From: Nothopassalora personata
Lineage: Eukaryota; Ascomycota; Dothideomycetes; Mycosphaerellales; Mycosphaerellaceae
Assembly: GCA_033816765.1 (NCBI GenBank)
Contig: CM066292.1
Coordinates: 4,712,001-4,776,000, forward strand
Length of the DNA stretch: 64,000 nt
Direction: 5' to 3'
Below the pieces are notes generated by a model. It worked only from the letters and a program-made list of their open reading frames with translations. It was not told the DNA's origin and ran no database searches. The position numbers and the translations under genes were made by a program. Positions 32,501-42,173 of this stretch are shown one piece after another; the stretch's first letter is position 1, and the number at the start of each line of letters is the position of its first letter.

Positions 32501-35500
32501 CTCTAAAGGAGAAGAGAGCGATACTAACGACGATAATAAATAACTAACCTTTACGATTAATACACCTAAGAAATTATATAATATAATCGTACACCTATAA
32601 AGAAGGTACGAAGAGTTCCTACCTAAGATAGGCGGACGAAGAATGCTATACTCTATTAAGTTCGATAAGACACTCAACACCCTACGAGGCATAGCCTAGG
32701 GATACCTACTTATAGAAACGACCGAGAATCTAGTAACCGCTATTATAGAACGACTACCGATAGGAAGCTAAATAACAGGTACCGGATACCTTATACCGTT
32801 AGGAATATTCGTATTAAACGAATTGCGAAACATAGTGTAGTACGTACGCGTACTCTACTTAGAAACGTAGAAGATCTAGGAACGTTACCGAATGTAGGTG
32901 CGGATATAGAAAGGCTCGCGCTAGGTTTAAGCGGAGGCCTCGAGACACGAAGCACGACGTTCTATATATAAATAGGGAAAAGGATTAACTCCCTAGGAAT
33001 AAGCGACCGAAGGGAGTTATACGATATAGAAAAGGCTTAAGCATTACTAACGACAATAGTGTTTCGAACGAAGTTTATCGTTAATAGGCATTAGATAAAT
33101 GCTATAATAGATTCCGGAGCGAGCGGGAACTTTGCCTCCGAATTATTTATTAAATAACACGGGCTAGCTACCCGTAGAAAGAAAGAGGGTTATAAATTAC
33201 TCGCGGTAGACGGATTATCCTTACCTAGTATAGAGCGCAAGACGATACCGCTACTACTTATAATCTAATAGCACTACGAGGAAATTACCTTAGATGTTAC
33301 TAATATAGCTAGTTATAATATCGTACTTAGGATGCCTTAGTTAAGAAAGTATAATCTAGAAATCGACTAGAGAAGAGGAGTACTTACATTTAGGGAATGC
33401 GACTACGTTATCGACATTTAGCCTACGTAGCGGTAGCGTTCGCTAGTAGATAAGGTAAAGAGACAGCTAAATAGGATACAGCTTACGCCGACTAGAAGGA
33501 TAGAAGAACTACCTTCGACCGGGATAGACACTAGCGTAGGGCCGCCGGGTTACGAAGTTACTAGAAGTAATAGAAGTAACGTACTATCGAAGGATACTAA
33601 CATTTTAGAGTTAAGTATTCCTAAGGAGTATCGTAAGTAGTCGCGACTCTTTAAAGAGGAAAGAGGTAAGGAAGCCTTACCTAAACACGTACTATAGGAT
33701 TATAAGATAAACATTTAGCTAGGAAAAGAGCCTCTATAGGGACCCCTATACTAAATGTCCGAAAAAGAGCTCTAAACCTTACGAGAATAGCTAAAGGAGA
33801 AGCTAGCGAAAGGATAGATATAGCGGTCTATCTTACGCGTAGGCGCTCTATATATGTTCGTTCTAAAACTAAACGGGAAACTACGACTCGTATAAGACTA
33901 CCGGAAGCTAAACGAGATTACGATTAAGAACCGATATCCGCTACTAAACATCGAAGAAGCATAAGATAGATTAACCGGATCTAACTAGTATACGAAGATT
34001 AACCTACGAGACGCCTTCTATACTATACGGATAGTAGAAGGAGAAGAATGGAAAACCGCTTTTAGGACACGATACGGACTTTTCGAGTTTATAGTTATAC
34101 TAATAGGACTAACTAACGCACCCGCATCCTACTAGGACCTTGTTAACGAAACACTTAGAGACCTACTCGACGTATACGTTATTGCTTACATAGACGATAT
34201 ACTAGTCTATACGAAAGGATCCCTTTAGAATTACATAAAACAAGTCTAGGACGTATTCGAGCGACTTACGCGTTTAGAATTTAAGACAGCACCCGAGAAA
34301 TGCGAATTCTATAAGAAAGAAGTTAAATTCTTAGGCTTTATTATTAGCACTATAGGGATAACGATCGACCCTATAAAAACACAGTTAATTAGAGAATAGC
34401 TAGAACTAAGAACAGTTAAGGACGTACAATTATTCCTTAGACTAGCGAACTATAACCGGAAATTTATTAAGGACTACGTAAAGATAGTAGCACTAATAAC
34501 AATGCTTACGAGAAAAGACGTTACCTAGAAATAGGGAAAGGAACAGATTAAAGCGTTTAAGAAACTTAAGGAATAATGCACTTTAGCCCCTACGCTTCGA
34601 TTATTTAATAGTAGTAAAGAAGTCTACATCGAGACCGACGCGTCCGATATAGTAATAGGCGCATATCTAACATAGACATACGATAGGTAGAGACACCTAG
34701 TAGCCTATTACTCCCGGAAAATAACTATAGCGGAATAGAACTACGACATCTATAATAAAGAGCTTCTAGCTATTATTACTACTATGCAACATTAGAGAGT
34801 ATATGTCGAGGGCCTACCGAAGTTAACGATTCTTTCTAACTATAAGAATCTTACGTACTTTACGACGACGAAAGAACTTACCCGAAGGTAAGCCCGCTAG
34901 TTAGAGCTACTAGGACAGTATAAGTTCAAAATTAAATATACTCTAGGACGAGAGAATGGCCGCGCCGACGCGCTAAGCTAAAGAAGCGACTATATAGAAG
35001 GAAAAGAACTAGTACAACATAAAATACTAAAGACAAACCCCGACGGAAGTCTTAGTACTAACACTAGAGAATTTAATAATATCGTACGGATATTAGGCGA
35101 CAAGGACGAACAATTCCCTATATCGTAAGGAAAATACTAAGTACCGAAGGATTGAGAAGAAGAATATATACGATAACATTACGACGGACTAACATATAGA
35201 CACCCTAGAACTTTAAAGACAATAGACCTAATATAACGTAGCTTCTTATTCCTATAGATAAGACTTAAGGTATTACGCTACATTAAACAATACGTACACT
35301 GCTAACGAAATAAGGCTACGAGACATACGAAATACGGTTACCTATAGTTTAGGACACTACTAATAAAACCATAGGACGAAGTTATAATAGACTTTATTAC
35401 GAAACTCCTACCGTTAAGGGATTAAGTTACGAAATAACTATACGACATAATACTAGTTATAGTTAATAGACTTACGAAATACGTATACTTTATTCCTACA

Positions 35501-36410
35501 TTAGAAACATACAATATAGAGTAGCTCGGATACCTCGTACTAGATAGACTTATCCGATACTACGGATTCCCTTAAGCGTTTATAACGGACAGAGATAAGC
35601 TATTTAGATCAAACTACTAGAAGACGCTTATAGGAACGATCGGAATTAAACATAAGCTATTAATAGCATATTATCCGGAGATAGACGGGTAGACCGAAAG
35701 GATAAACTAAACGCTAGAACAATACCTACGACACTATATTAACTACGTATAAGACAACTAGGTTTTATTACTACTAATAGCGTAGATTGTACTAAACAAC
35801 TATAAATTAGAGACAACTTTAACGACACTATTCTATACGAACTTTAGTAAAGATTCTAACCTATTCGGAACACCTAGATCCTACCTATAAGCCGAAAGAG
35901 CAATCGTAACGACGGATACTCTTAAGGAAGTGCATAAAGAAACACGTAAGGCGATTAAAGATATATAACATAAACTGTCTTAATAACGGCAAGACACGAG
36001 AAAAATAGCACCTCTACTAAAAGAGGGGGATAAGGTCTATCTCCTTATAAAAAACTTAAGAATAAGAAGATAGACTAAGAAACTAGATTACGTTACGGTC
36101 GGACTATTTTCTATCGACAAAGTTATAGGACTAGTTAACTACCGCCTACGACTACTACTAGACGCTAGAATCTACCTAGTCTTCTATATCTCTAAGTTAG
36201 AACCCGCGGACGCTAAAACACCTTACTAGGAAAGCTTCTATTTCGAGCTAGAAGTAGAAAACGAATTCGAAGTCGAAAAAATCCTAGATAAGAAAGGTTA
36301 GCGATACCTTATTAAGTAGAAAGGATACGATAAATTAGAAAATACCTAGGAACTAAAATAAAACCTACGCAACTATTAGCAAAAGATCCGACAATACTAA
36401 AAATAGGTCC
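32501..36410 (+). pseudogene. Gypsy-4 pol (protease, RT, RNase H, integrase, chromodomain)
   Basis: The protease active site is near 33107-33130 (IDSGASGNFA). Reverse transcriptase runs about 33780-34330 (FVLKLNGKLRL, NRYPLL, YIDDILVY at 34185-34211). RNase H is about 34620-34990 (ETDASD). The integrase zinc finger and core lie at 35170-35900 (IIDFITKLLPLRD, ITDRDKLF). The chromodomain is at about 36262-36355 (VEKILDKKG, YLIK, KGYDKLENT). Each domain is broken by TAG/TAA. It is a chromovirus; the chromodomain is thought to guide integration to heterochromatin. Confidence 0.85.
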
Positions 36411-36451
36411 GCCGATACGACTAACGACAATTAATCTCTCGGCCGACGAGC

Positions 36452-36524
36452 GACTAGGGCGGGAATCGAACCTACGACCTTAAGAGTTTAGGTAGCTTAC
36501 GCTCTACTACTAAGCTACCTAGCC
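36452..36524 (-). tRNA. tRNA-like gene inside Gypsy-4, RIP-mutated pseudogene
   Basis: On the minus strand the ends GGCTAGG and CCTAGTC form a full seven-pair acceptor stem with one G-U. The D arm (GCTT..GAGC) and A box (TAGCTTAGTAGTAGAGCG) are clear, and so is the T loop/B box (GGTTCGATTCC). Three non-consensus bases (T in the D stem, A in the D loop, A in the T stem) are each explained by one CpA/TpG to TpA change. The anticodon arm is odd: TAAG pairs with CTTA but encloses 11 bases instead of 9, so the amino acid cannot be assigned. It lies between pol and the antisense frame. Confidence 0.65.
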
Positions 36525-36639
36525 GATTAATAGAAACAGGGACACAACTTATAAATGAATACCCTAATAAGTTTCTACCCCTAGGGACTCGCTCTAGGAC
36601 TCCGCCCTAGAAAGCGCCGCCTAGTCGTTTACGGGCATC

Positions 36640-37080
36640 TCTAGGATATCCGAGAAAGAAACTAGCGAAGGCGACACCTCTACCCCCGACGCCTACTTAA
36701 GAGACGCTAGCTCCTCGCGCGCCTCTTCCTCCTCGAGCTCCTCTAACTCCTTAGCGACGGCGTCGTCGGTACGATGCTTAGCTAAGCGTAGCTATTTCCG
36801 AAGACGGACCTTACGTATCTTTAGCCGTACCTCCTCCTCTTTAATCCTCTTAAGCTCTAGCTTAAGCTTATCGCGCGAATCGCGAAGACGTTCCTACTCC
36901 GGACGAGAAAGACGTACGTCGTAGTCCTTATAGCCTTTTCGAATATAGGCCGAACACTTCCTAGACCGAGAACCTACGATATACTTAACTACTACGCCCG
37001 AGGATCGAGACTTCTAACAATTCGTATATAGAGCTATTTCAATACTAGAAATGCGCGTACTACGCCGCAATATATTCGAT
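36640..37080 (-). pseudogene. Antisense Cys/coiled-coil frame of Gypsy-4
   Basis: The minus-strand frame reads about 37080 to 36640 with few stops. It starts near RRSTRISSIEIALYTNC, passes SRSRKCSAYIRKGYKDYDV (several Tyr are likely RIP-changed Cys) and ends in a long charged coiled coil (KLKLELKRIKEEEVRLK, KELEELEEEEAREEL). Position and plan match the frame at 13890-14375. The SINE-like insertion at 37053 lies at its start. Confidence 0.55.
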
Positions 37081-37244
37081 TTACGGTTCGAATAGCGAGC
37101 GTTGCTCGCATCTTTTAAGGAGTTTTTACGTCCGGGGTACGACGGGGCTTTTCTCCTTCTCTCAAATTTTGGTCTCGTTCTCGAGACCCGTGTTGCATAG
37201 TCTTTGACTCAAATAGCACGTTAATGGAATAATCAATCAATCAA
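37053..37244 (+). mobile_element. SINE-like insertion with AATC tail and 14-bp target duplication
   Basis: TCAATACTAGAAAT occurs at 37039-37052 and again at 37245-37258. The 192 bases between end in an (AATC)n tail (37231-37244) directly against the second copy, the arrangement left by LINE-type reverse transcription. GGTTCGAAT at 37086-37094 resembles a pol III B box; no clear A box is seen. The body keeps CpA and TpG, unlike Gypsy-4 around it, so it inserted after RIP. Part of the 5' end (37053-37085) could instead be native antisense-frame sequence. Confidence 0.6.
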
Positions 37245-37382
37245 TCAATACTAGAAATTTCAGTATCTAGAGTAAGTCGTTAACAGCGTTTATAGGAGGA
37301 AGAAGACATAGTTAACTATTACTATAAGAAATAATAACGGCTTATAAAGCTTCGGGACAAAGCTAGGCTAAAAAGGGGATAG

Positions 37383-37786
37383 TGTTACGGAATAATTCCT
37401 ATAGACCCTAGAATTATAATAACGAGACGAGCACGTAACTTATCCTACCTAAGCGCTTAGACTTAGGGCGATTAGACTACTTATGCTTAGACTAATTAGG
37501 CTACTTATGCTTAGAATAATTAGACTAATTACCGAGATCTACGAATCTCCTTTGTATTTAGGAACGCTAAGAATCCCTTATAGTTTTAATGCGTTTAACT
37601 CACTATTTAATATTACTGTTTAGAATACACTATAACCTAACCTCTACCTTACTACTACTTAGTCTTTATAAGACAAGACAGCTATTGCTTTATTACTCTC
37701 CCTTAACTTCCTATCGGCCCGAGAACAAACCCGATTAAGCTTATCTTCTTAACTTGTAATATTATTAGGTTATACTAAACCTAACA
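37383..37786 (+). repeat. Gypsy-4 3' LTR (404 bp)
   Basis: It starts TGTTACGGAATAATTCC and ends ACCTAACA, followed by GTAAC. It has the same length as the 5' LTR. Confidence 0.9.
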
Positions 37787-38162
37787 GTAACGCACATAAT
37801 ATATAGAAGCGATTACACCTATAGCGAGGCGTAGAGCTGCAATGCAAGGACTGCTATTATAGAGCGCGTAGACAATACAGTAAAGCAGTTAGAGGACTAA
37901 CTGGCACGCGTAAAGCAAGGTAAATTAAGGGCTCGGATAGGCAAGATTATAGGCTTAATTAAGGGTACGAAGTGTCACGGTTTACCTTTGCACAGACGCA
38001 CTTCGGTGTCACGTGACCTCGCGCCCTAGCGCGCCCGGACCCTAGATTCGGGCCCGATCTTATCACGCGCTTCTCGCGACTTCTTACTTCTCTTCTTCGT
38101 AGAACTTACTCGATACTAAGGCTAATACACGTTTGCGCCCTGTTGCTGTCTTGTCCGTGTCA
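37787..38162 (+). mobile_element. 3' end of an older retroelement with 190-bp LTR
   Basis: 37792-37972 continues a broken coding frame (LARVKQGKLRARIGKIIGLIKGTK). 37973-38162 is LTR-like: it starts TGTCACGG and ends CCGTGTCA, 190 bases, GC-rich and hardly RIP-mutated. Gypsy-4 inserted into this element. Its 5' part is not recognised in the window. Confidence 0.5.
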
Positions 38163-38265
38163 CGAAGGATAGGCCTGCCTACGCAGTGAACAGACGCAAG
38201 ATTATGCCAATATAGCTTGCCTGTATGGACGATATAGCTGCTAGATAGATGAATACACTTGTTGG

Positions 38266-38332
38266 TATCACTGAGATGACTTTATTGGGGTGGCCGACAC
38301 CCGCTTCGCGGGTGTATGGGGACCAACACGGC
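38266..38332 (-). repeat. Hairpin-containing inverted repeat, right copy
   Basis: It is the reverse complement of 4968-5038 with a few differences and a 3-base gap. The hairpin ACACCCGCTTCGCGGGTGT is at 38297-38315. It marks the right edge of the transposon block. Confidence 0.7.
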
Positions 38333-40834
38333 TACATCTGGTGGGGCAGAGCGCGGAAGAGCAAGTACGTCCGAAGATTATGTGATCTGGATAGGTATTC
38401 GCGTCGAAATCGCACCATGTATCCTCGAATCCTCTAGCATAGACTTGTAGAAAGGCCAAGTACTTGCCAGCGGAACGGCTTCTGAGGTAGTAACTACTGT
38501 TCGTTTTTCAATGATCGAAGTCGCAACTTTTGGAATAATGGACGACCGACCGGCGCATTGAATACAGTAACATCTTGTGGAGTGGGCAGTAGTCGGAGGT
38601 TACCACGTACCAAGGCATCAACTCCGCCCGCTTTTAGGCTGTGCCGACGCCTCTTACAGTGCCTAAAAGCTGAAGTCTAAATGTACCTAAGGAGGCTTTC
38701 TATGCCTCTGTAGGTGTCCACCTAAAGAAGTCGCCTGGGTTTGTCAGTCCGCCCACGAGCACAAACCACACAGCGACCAAGGCAGGAAGTGGTGTCCATG
38801 TCGCGACCCGGCTTCTGTATTGTCTCTTCCACAGAGCGAAGATCTGGCTTCCGAAAAGTGCAAGAGGCATATCGATGCCGATTGGGTTCCCTGACGCCGG
38901 GCGCATGATGTCTTATATCTTGACTCATGATAAGCAATGTGTCCTTGAAATAGTCCCGCAATCGCATTCTTGACGAACTGTGTTGATCGCCCTGTCATTA
39001 CTCTCGGAATCCAGATCGTGCTTGCAAGTCCTGGAGCCATCGGAATATCCTGGAGCTGTCCCGAAAAGTCGGTATGGTAGGCTATGTCGTATCAAGGCAT
39101 TACTCTTAAGATTGGATACCCATCTCCGACTTCCTGTTGAAGCTGACATAGGAGTCGATGTTCTCCGGCTTCAATGCCACAAACGTTAGCGCTACGTTCT
39201 TCTGTCTCGTCGTGACCCAGGGAACTCTTGGTCTGCGAGACCAATACCTCGTGTCTCACACATGAACACGATTGCCTGACTCAGGCCCATACGATTGCGA
39301 CCAATCTTGGCATCACTTATGTGATCGTCGAGTTTGTCACATTACTGCTCGTGCCAGTGACAGTGACATATGGTTTTCGTCTGAGACCACATGACTTTAC
39401 GCTGGCGCTGATAGCGGGCGCGAAAGGTTCTTGGCTGCAAATGAATGCCCCCCTGTTTACGGGTGTGATCGCTTCGCTCGCTCCGGGGCTGGCGCGTATA
39501 TCTCTTCCGGGGCTCCGAAGAGGTCCAGGGTTGTGACGTCATCGAGAGGGGACGCTTCGATCTTCGTTGGACGTTTAAACGCTCACTGATGAGGCTTAAT
39601 CCAGAAGTTGCGCAGTCAAGCTTGCTCAGGAAGTACAGTATTTCATAGACGCATCGCTAGTGGGCGATGCCGTGCCATTGTGAGAGCCTCGATGGTCCAC
39701 TGCCCATGGCGACACCAGTTAGTTGCAGTGTTGCACACGGCGATCGGGAAAGTTGCCTCCGACCAGAGACTTCTGTCACTCTCACGAGCTGCTTAATAAG
39801 CATCGACGGGAAAGAGCCGAAAAACGCCCTACTGTAGATGCGTCTTACCCCCTGCCCAGCCTTGTCATTCTCGACCACCGCTGACTTCTGTCGTAATAAA
39901 TCAGGACCCGACGCTGGGCAGCTTGAGGCTGTGGTCAATCGTCGGTCCATCTTTTTGGCTTTGCTTGACGGCTGCAAGCTTCAGGTATGTTTCAACCAAT
40001 TTTTTGAATCCCTGGGCGTCACGCAGCGGCTGGGTGGAGCTTCATGTTAATGTACTGAAGGATGTAGAGGAAGGTCAGGTCATTGATCGAGTGAACAACT
40101 CTTGGGGGAGACAAGGTAGAGGACTTGACTTCGCAGGTGACCGGCAGAGTCTTCACTGTCTTGGTTGATCCAGTTGTAGAGATTCGAGCCAGCGTGGCTA
40201 GCATTGGTTATGATGCCACAAGCAGTGCATAGCGTGGGCAACTGCATCGCGTGGGCAACAAATTCCATGTCCAGTCAGCAACATCGCTGTCCCAGAGGAT
40301 TTGTGATCATTTGCACAACATGAAGACTAGCGATCCAAGTACAGGACTAGGACATTAGTATTCGCCACTCACGATTCTGCACTAGTAAATCCGATATTCT
40401 TAGATACACCTCGACTTCCACCTCGCAGAACGCTATAAAACCTCTTGATATATTTATCAAACAACCGATTCCTCGATAGCCTATTTACTTATTCCTGCCT
40501 ACGGAAAGTTGTAGGTATGTCTTACTACCAAGTAGTACTGCGTATAGTCGTGTAGAAGATGTAACTTTCAGTGCGAACTCTGTGCATCGCGGAAAATAAT
40601 GTCCAGGAACTGTACATGTCTCCATGGCTTCATGAAGGTTGAGCAGAGCAAAAGAACGCCGAACAATTAACCTACGCATGGGGTTGAACTGGTTCGTGTC
40701 AGTGAGAGGAAGTCGGTACTCACCCTGCAATCTCTTGATTCCGATCGATTCGTAGTCAAGCGCCTTGCCATTGGGACCAGCAGGCCTACAGCAAATATTG
40801 CTATAGTATAAAAGCGAAAGCCTATATATCGCTA
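38333..40834. other. Single-copy region without a convincing gene
   Basis: Composition is normal. A minus-strand stretch at 38700-39040 has hydrophobic protein-like pieces in different frames (LPALVAVWFVLVGGLTNPG) and may be a decayed membrane-protein gene. A perfect CRE-type palindrome TGACGTCA is at about 39533-39540. Nothing else can be supported. Confidence 0.4.
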
Positions 40835-41077
40835 TTAGTTTTGGCAAGGTGCGAAATTCTTGGTCCACGGAGCAGCTCGGCTTCTGCTTCTTCTCACAGT
40901 CAAATCAGTCGAACGAGCGAACAGCGTTGATAGCCTTGTCCCTGTGTCATTGTCTCGATACATTGCCACGTATTTGCCCTTGACATGCGCAGTCTCGACC
41001 TCGCACAGGATAAAATGCTGGACGGTACCTAACTCAGATGAGATCTGCTCTGAGACCCTTTCGATGACTTCATCCAT
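40835..41077 (-). CDS. Possible small or partial gene, unknown, divergent from the ankyrin gene
   Basis: An ATG at 41077 opens an 80-codon frame (MDEVIERVSEQISSELG, HFILCEVETAHVKGKYV) that looks protein-like. It lies 137 bases from the divergent ankyrin gene. Downstream, GTGAGTACC..GAACCAG at about 40690-40730 resembles an intron, and further protein-like stretches reach about 40485, so this may be exon 1 of a longer gene. I could not build a continuous model and do not recognise a family. It could be a pseudogene. Confidence 0.3.
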   Translation of the reverse strand: MDEVIERVSEQISSELGTVQHFILCEVETAHVKGKYVAMYRDNDTGTRLSTLFARSTDLTVRRSRSRAAPWTKNFAPCQN

Positions 41078-41214
41078 CGCAGCGGCGATAGGTATATGTA
41101 CGTTGCTAAAGTCCCGGTAGACCTATGTGATATCAACGTTGTGTCTTCTTCACACGCCCTTCCCATTGACCACTGCTATACTTACGCCCATAGACCAGTA
41201 TATATCACATCAAC

Positions 41215-41682
41215 ATGGGTCTCCCACAGCAGCCCACCAAGGACAGCCAGCCCTCATCAAACACGAACCCAATAACACAGAGTCCCAAACCCTCCCAACT
41301 CCCACCCGAAGCCCTCGACCTCGCCAGCAAAATCTTCGATTTCGCCCGCCAAGGCAAGACGCCCGAGCTTTCGCAATACTTGGCTGCCGGGATCCCACCC
41401 AACCTCACAAATCACAAAGGCGACACTCTCATAATGCTCGCGGCATATCACGGTCACCTCGATACAGTGGAGCTTTTGCTTGAAAAGGGAGCAGATATGG
41501 ACGTTCTAAACGACCGAGGGCAAAGTCCCATCGCTGGAGCAGTCTTCAAGGGATACAATGAGATTGTGAAAGTTCTGGCGGAGAGGGGTGCGGATCTGGC
41601 TGCGGGACAGCCGAATGCGGTTGAGGCGGCGAGGATGTTTCAGAGAGCGGAGATGTTGAGGGTGTTTAGGGTTGAGGAGTGA
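41215..41682 (+). CDS. Small ankyrin-repeat protein, 155 aa
   Basis: The gene has no intron and starts at ATGGGTCTC. After a Pro/Ser/Gln-rich leader (residues 1-30) come ankyrin repeats: a first helix pair at about 35-60 (IFDFARQGKTPELSQYLAAG), a good repeat at 65-95 (NHKGDTLIMLAAYHGHLDTV) and another at 98-128 (RGQSPIAGAVFKGYNEIV). The end is short and helical. Ankyrin repeats bind other proteins; no partner can be named. The protein resembles the short stand-alone ankyrin proteins found in many fungi (for example yeast YGL242C, from memory). It is divergent from the possible gene at 41077 and convergent with the membrane-protein gene at 42174. Confidence 0.85.
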   Translation: MGLPQQPTKDSQPSSNTNPITQSPKPSQLPPEALDLASKIFDFARQGKTPELSQYLAAGIPPNLTNHKGDTLIMLAAYHGHLDTVELLLEKGADMDVLNDRGQSPIAGAVFKGYNEIVKVLAERGADLAAGQPNAVEAARMFQRAEMLRVFRVEE

Positions 41683-42173
41683 GGAGGATAATGCAAGGGA
41701 GAGGTTGTGTGGATTTCATATTAGGAGAAGAAGGAACTGAGCACAATGGGTCTACGATGAACGGCGACAACGTATGAACAAGGAGTCGCGTGTCAGCCCC
41801 AGACTGAGTAAAGATCGGGAACCAAGCATCCCTTTCTGGCGAGCCTGGGTGTTCATAAGGAGCCGGAACCATAGCGATGTAGCGACCCTTGGGGCTGCGA
41901 AGTCACCGCTGCAGGCGGCGTCCTTATGGCATAGGGAGTTGAAGAGTATGTAAAGCCACAAGAAGGTGGTCTGAAGACAAACGAAGAGGATCGCCTAACG
42001 AGCCAGTGTCAAGTGCTGCTCGAGAGGGCATGCGAGCGACTCTTGTGCAACGCTCTCATCGCAGCGATCTGTACAACTTTACGTACAATCGTACAAGTCT
42101 CTGCCAGAACAGAAACGCCAAAGCAATCTAAAGTTAGCAAAGCAGCTCAAGAAACGCAAGATTACGCTTCAAA
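41683..42173. other. Convergent intergenic region
   Basis: It holds the 3' flanks of the ankyrin gene and the membrane-protein gene. No further gene is seen. Confidence 0.5.

Larger units (their letters stand above)
30576..37786 (+). mobile_element. Gypsy-4, complete chromodomain Gypsy with target duplication GTAAC
   Basis: It is 7211 bases with 404-base LTRs (30576-30979, 37383-37786), starting TGTTACGGAATAATTCC and ending TAAACCTAACA (TAATA in the left copy). GTAAC is present on both sides (30571-30575, 37787-37791). Gag, protease, reverse transcriptase, RNase H, integrase and a chromodomain are in order on the plus strand. Between pol and the 3' LTR are a tRNA-like gene, an antisense frame and a SINE-like insertion. 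RIP is close to saturation, and no open frame above 80 codons survives. Confidence 0.95.

Noticed and set aside
37230..37250. AATC tetramer run as a plain microsatellite
   Set aside because: Its exact position against a 14-base direct repeat fits a retroposon tail better.
39228..39536. 102-codon plus-strand frame in the gene-poor region
   Set aside because: It opens on a non-ATG codon, shows no domain and overlaps other chance frames on both strands.
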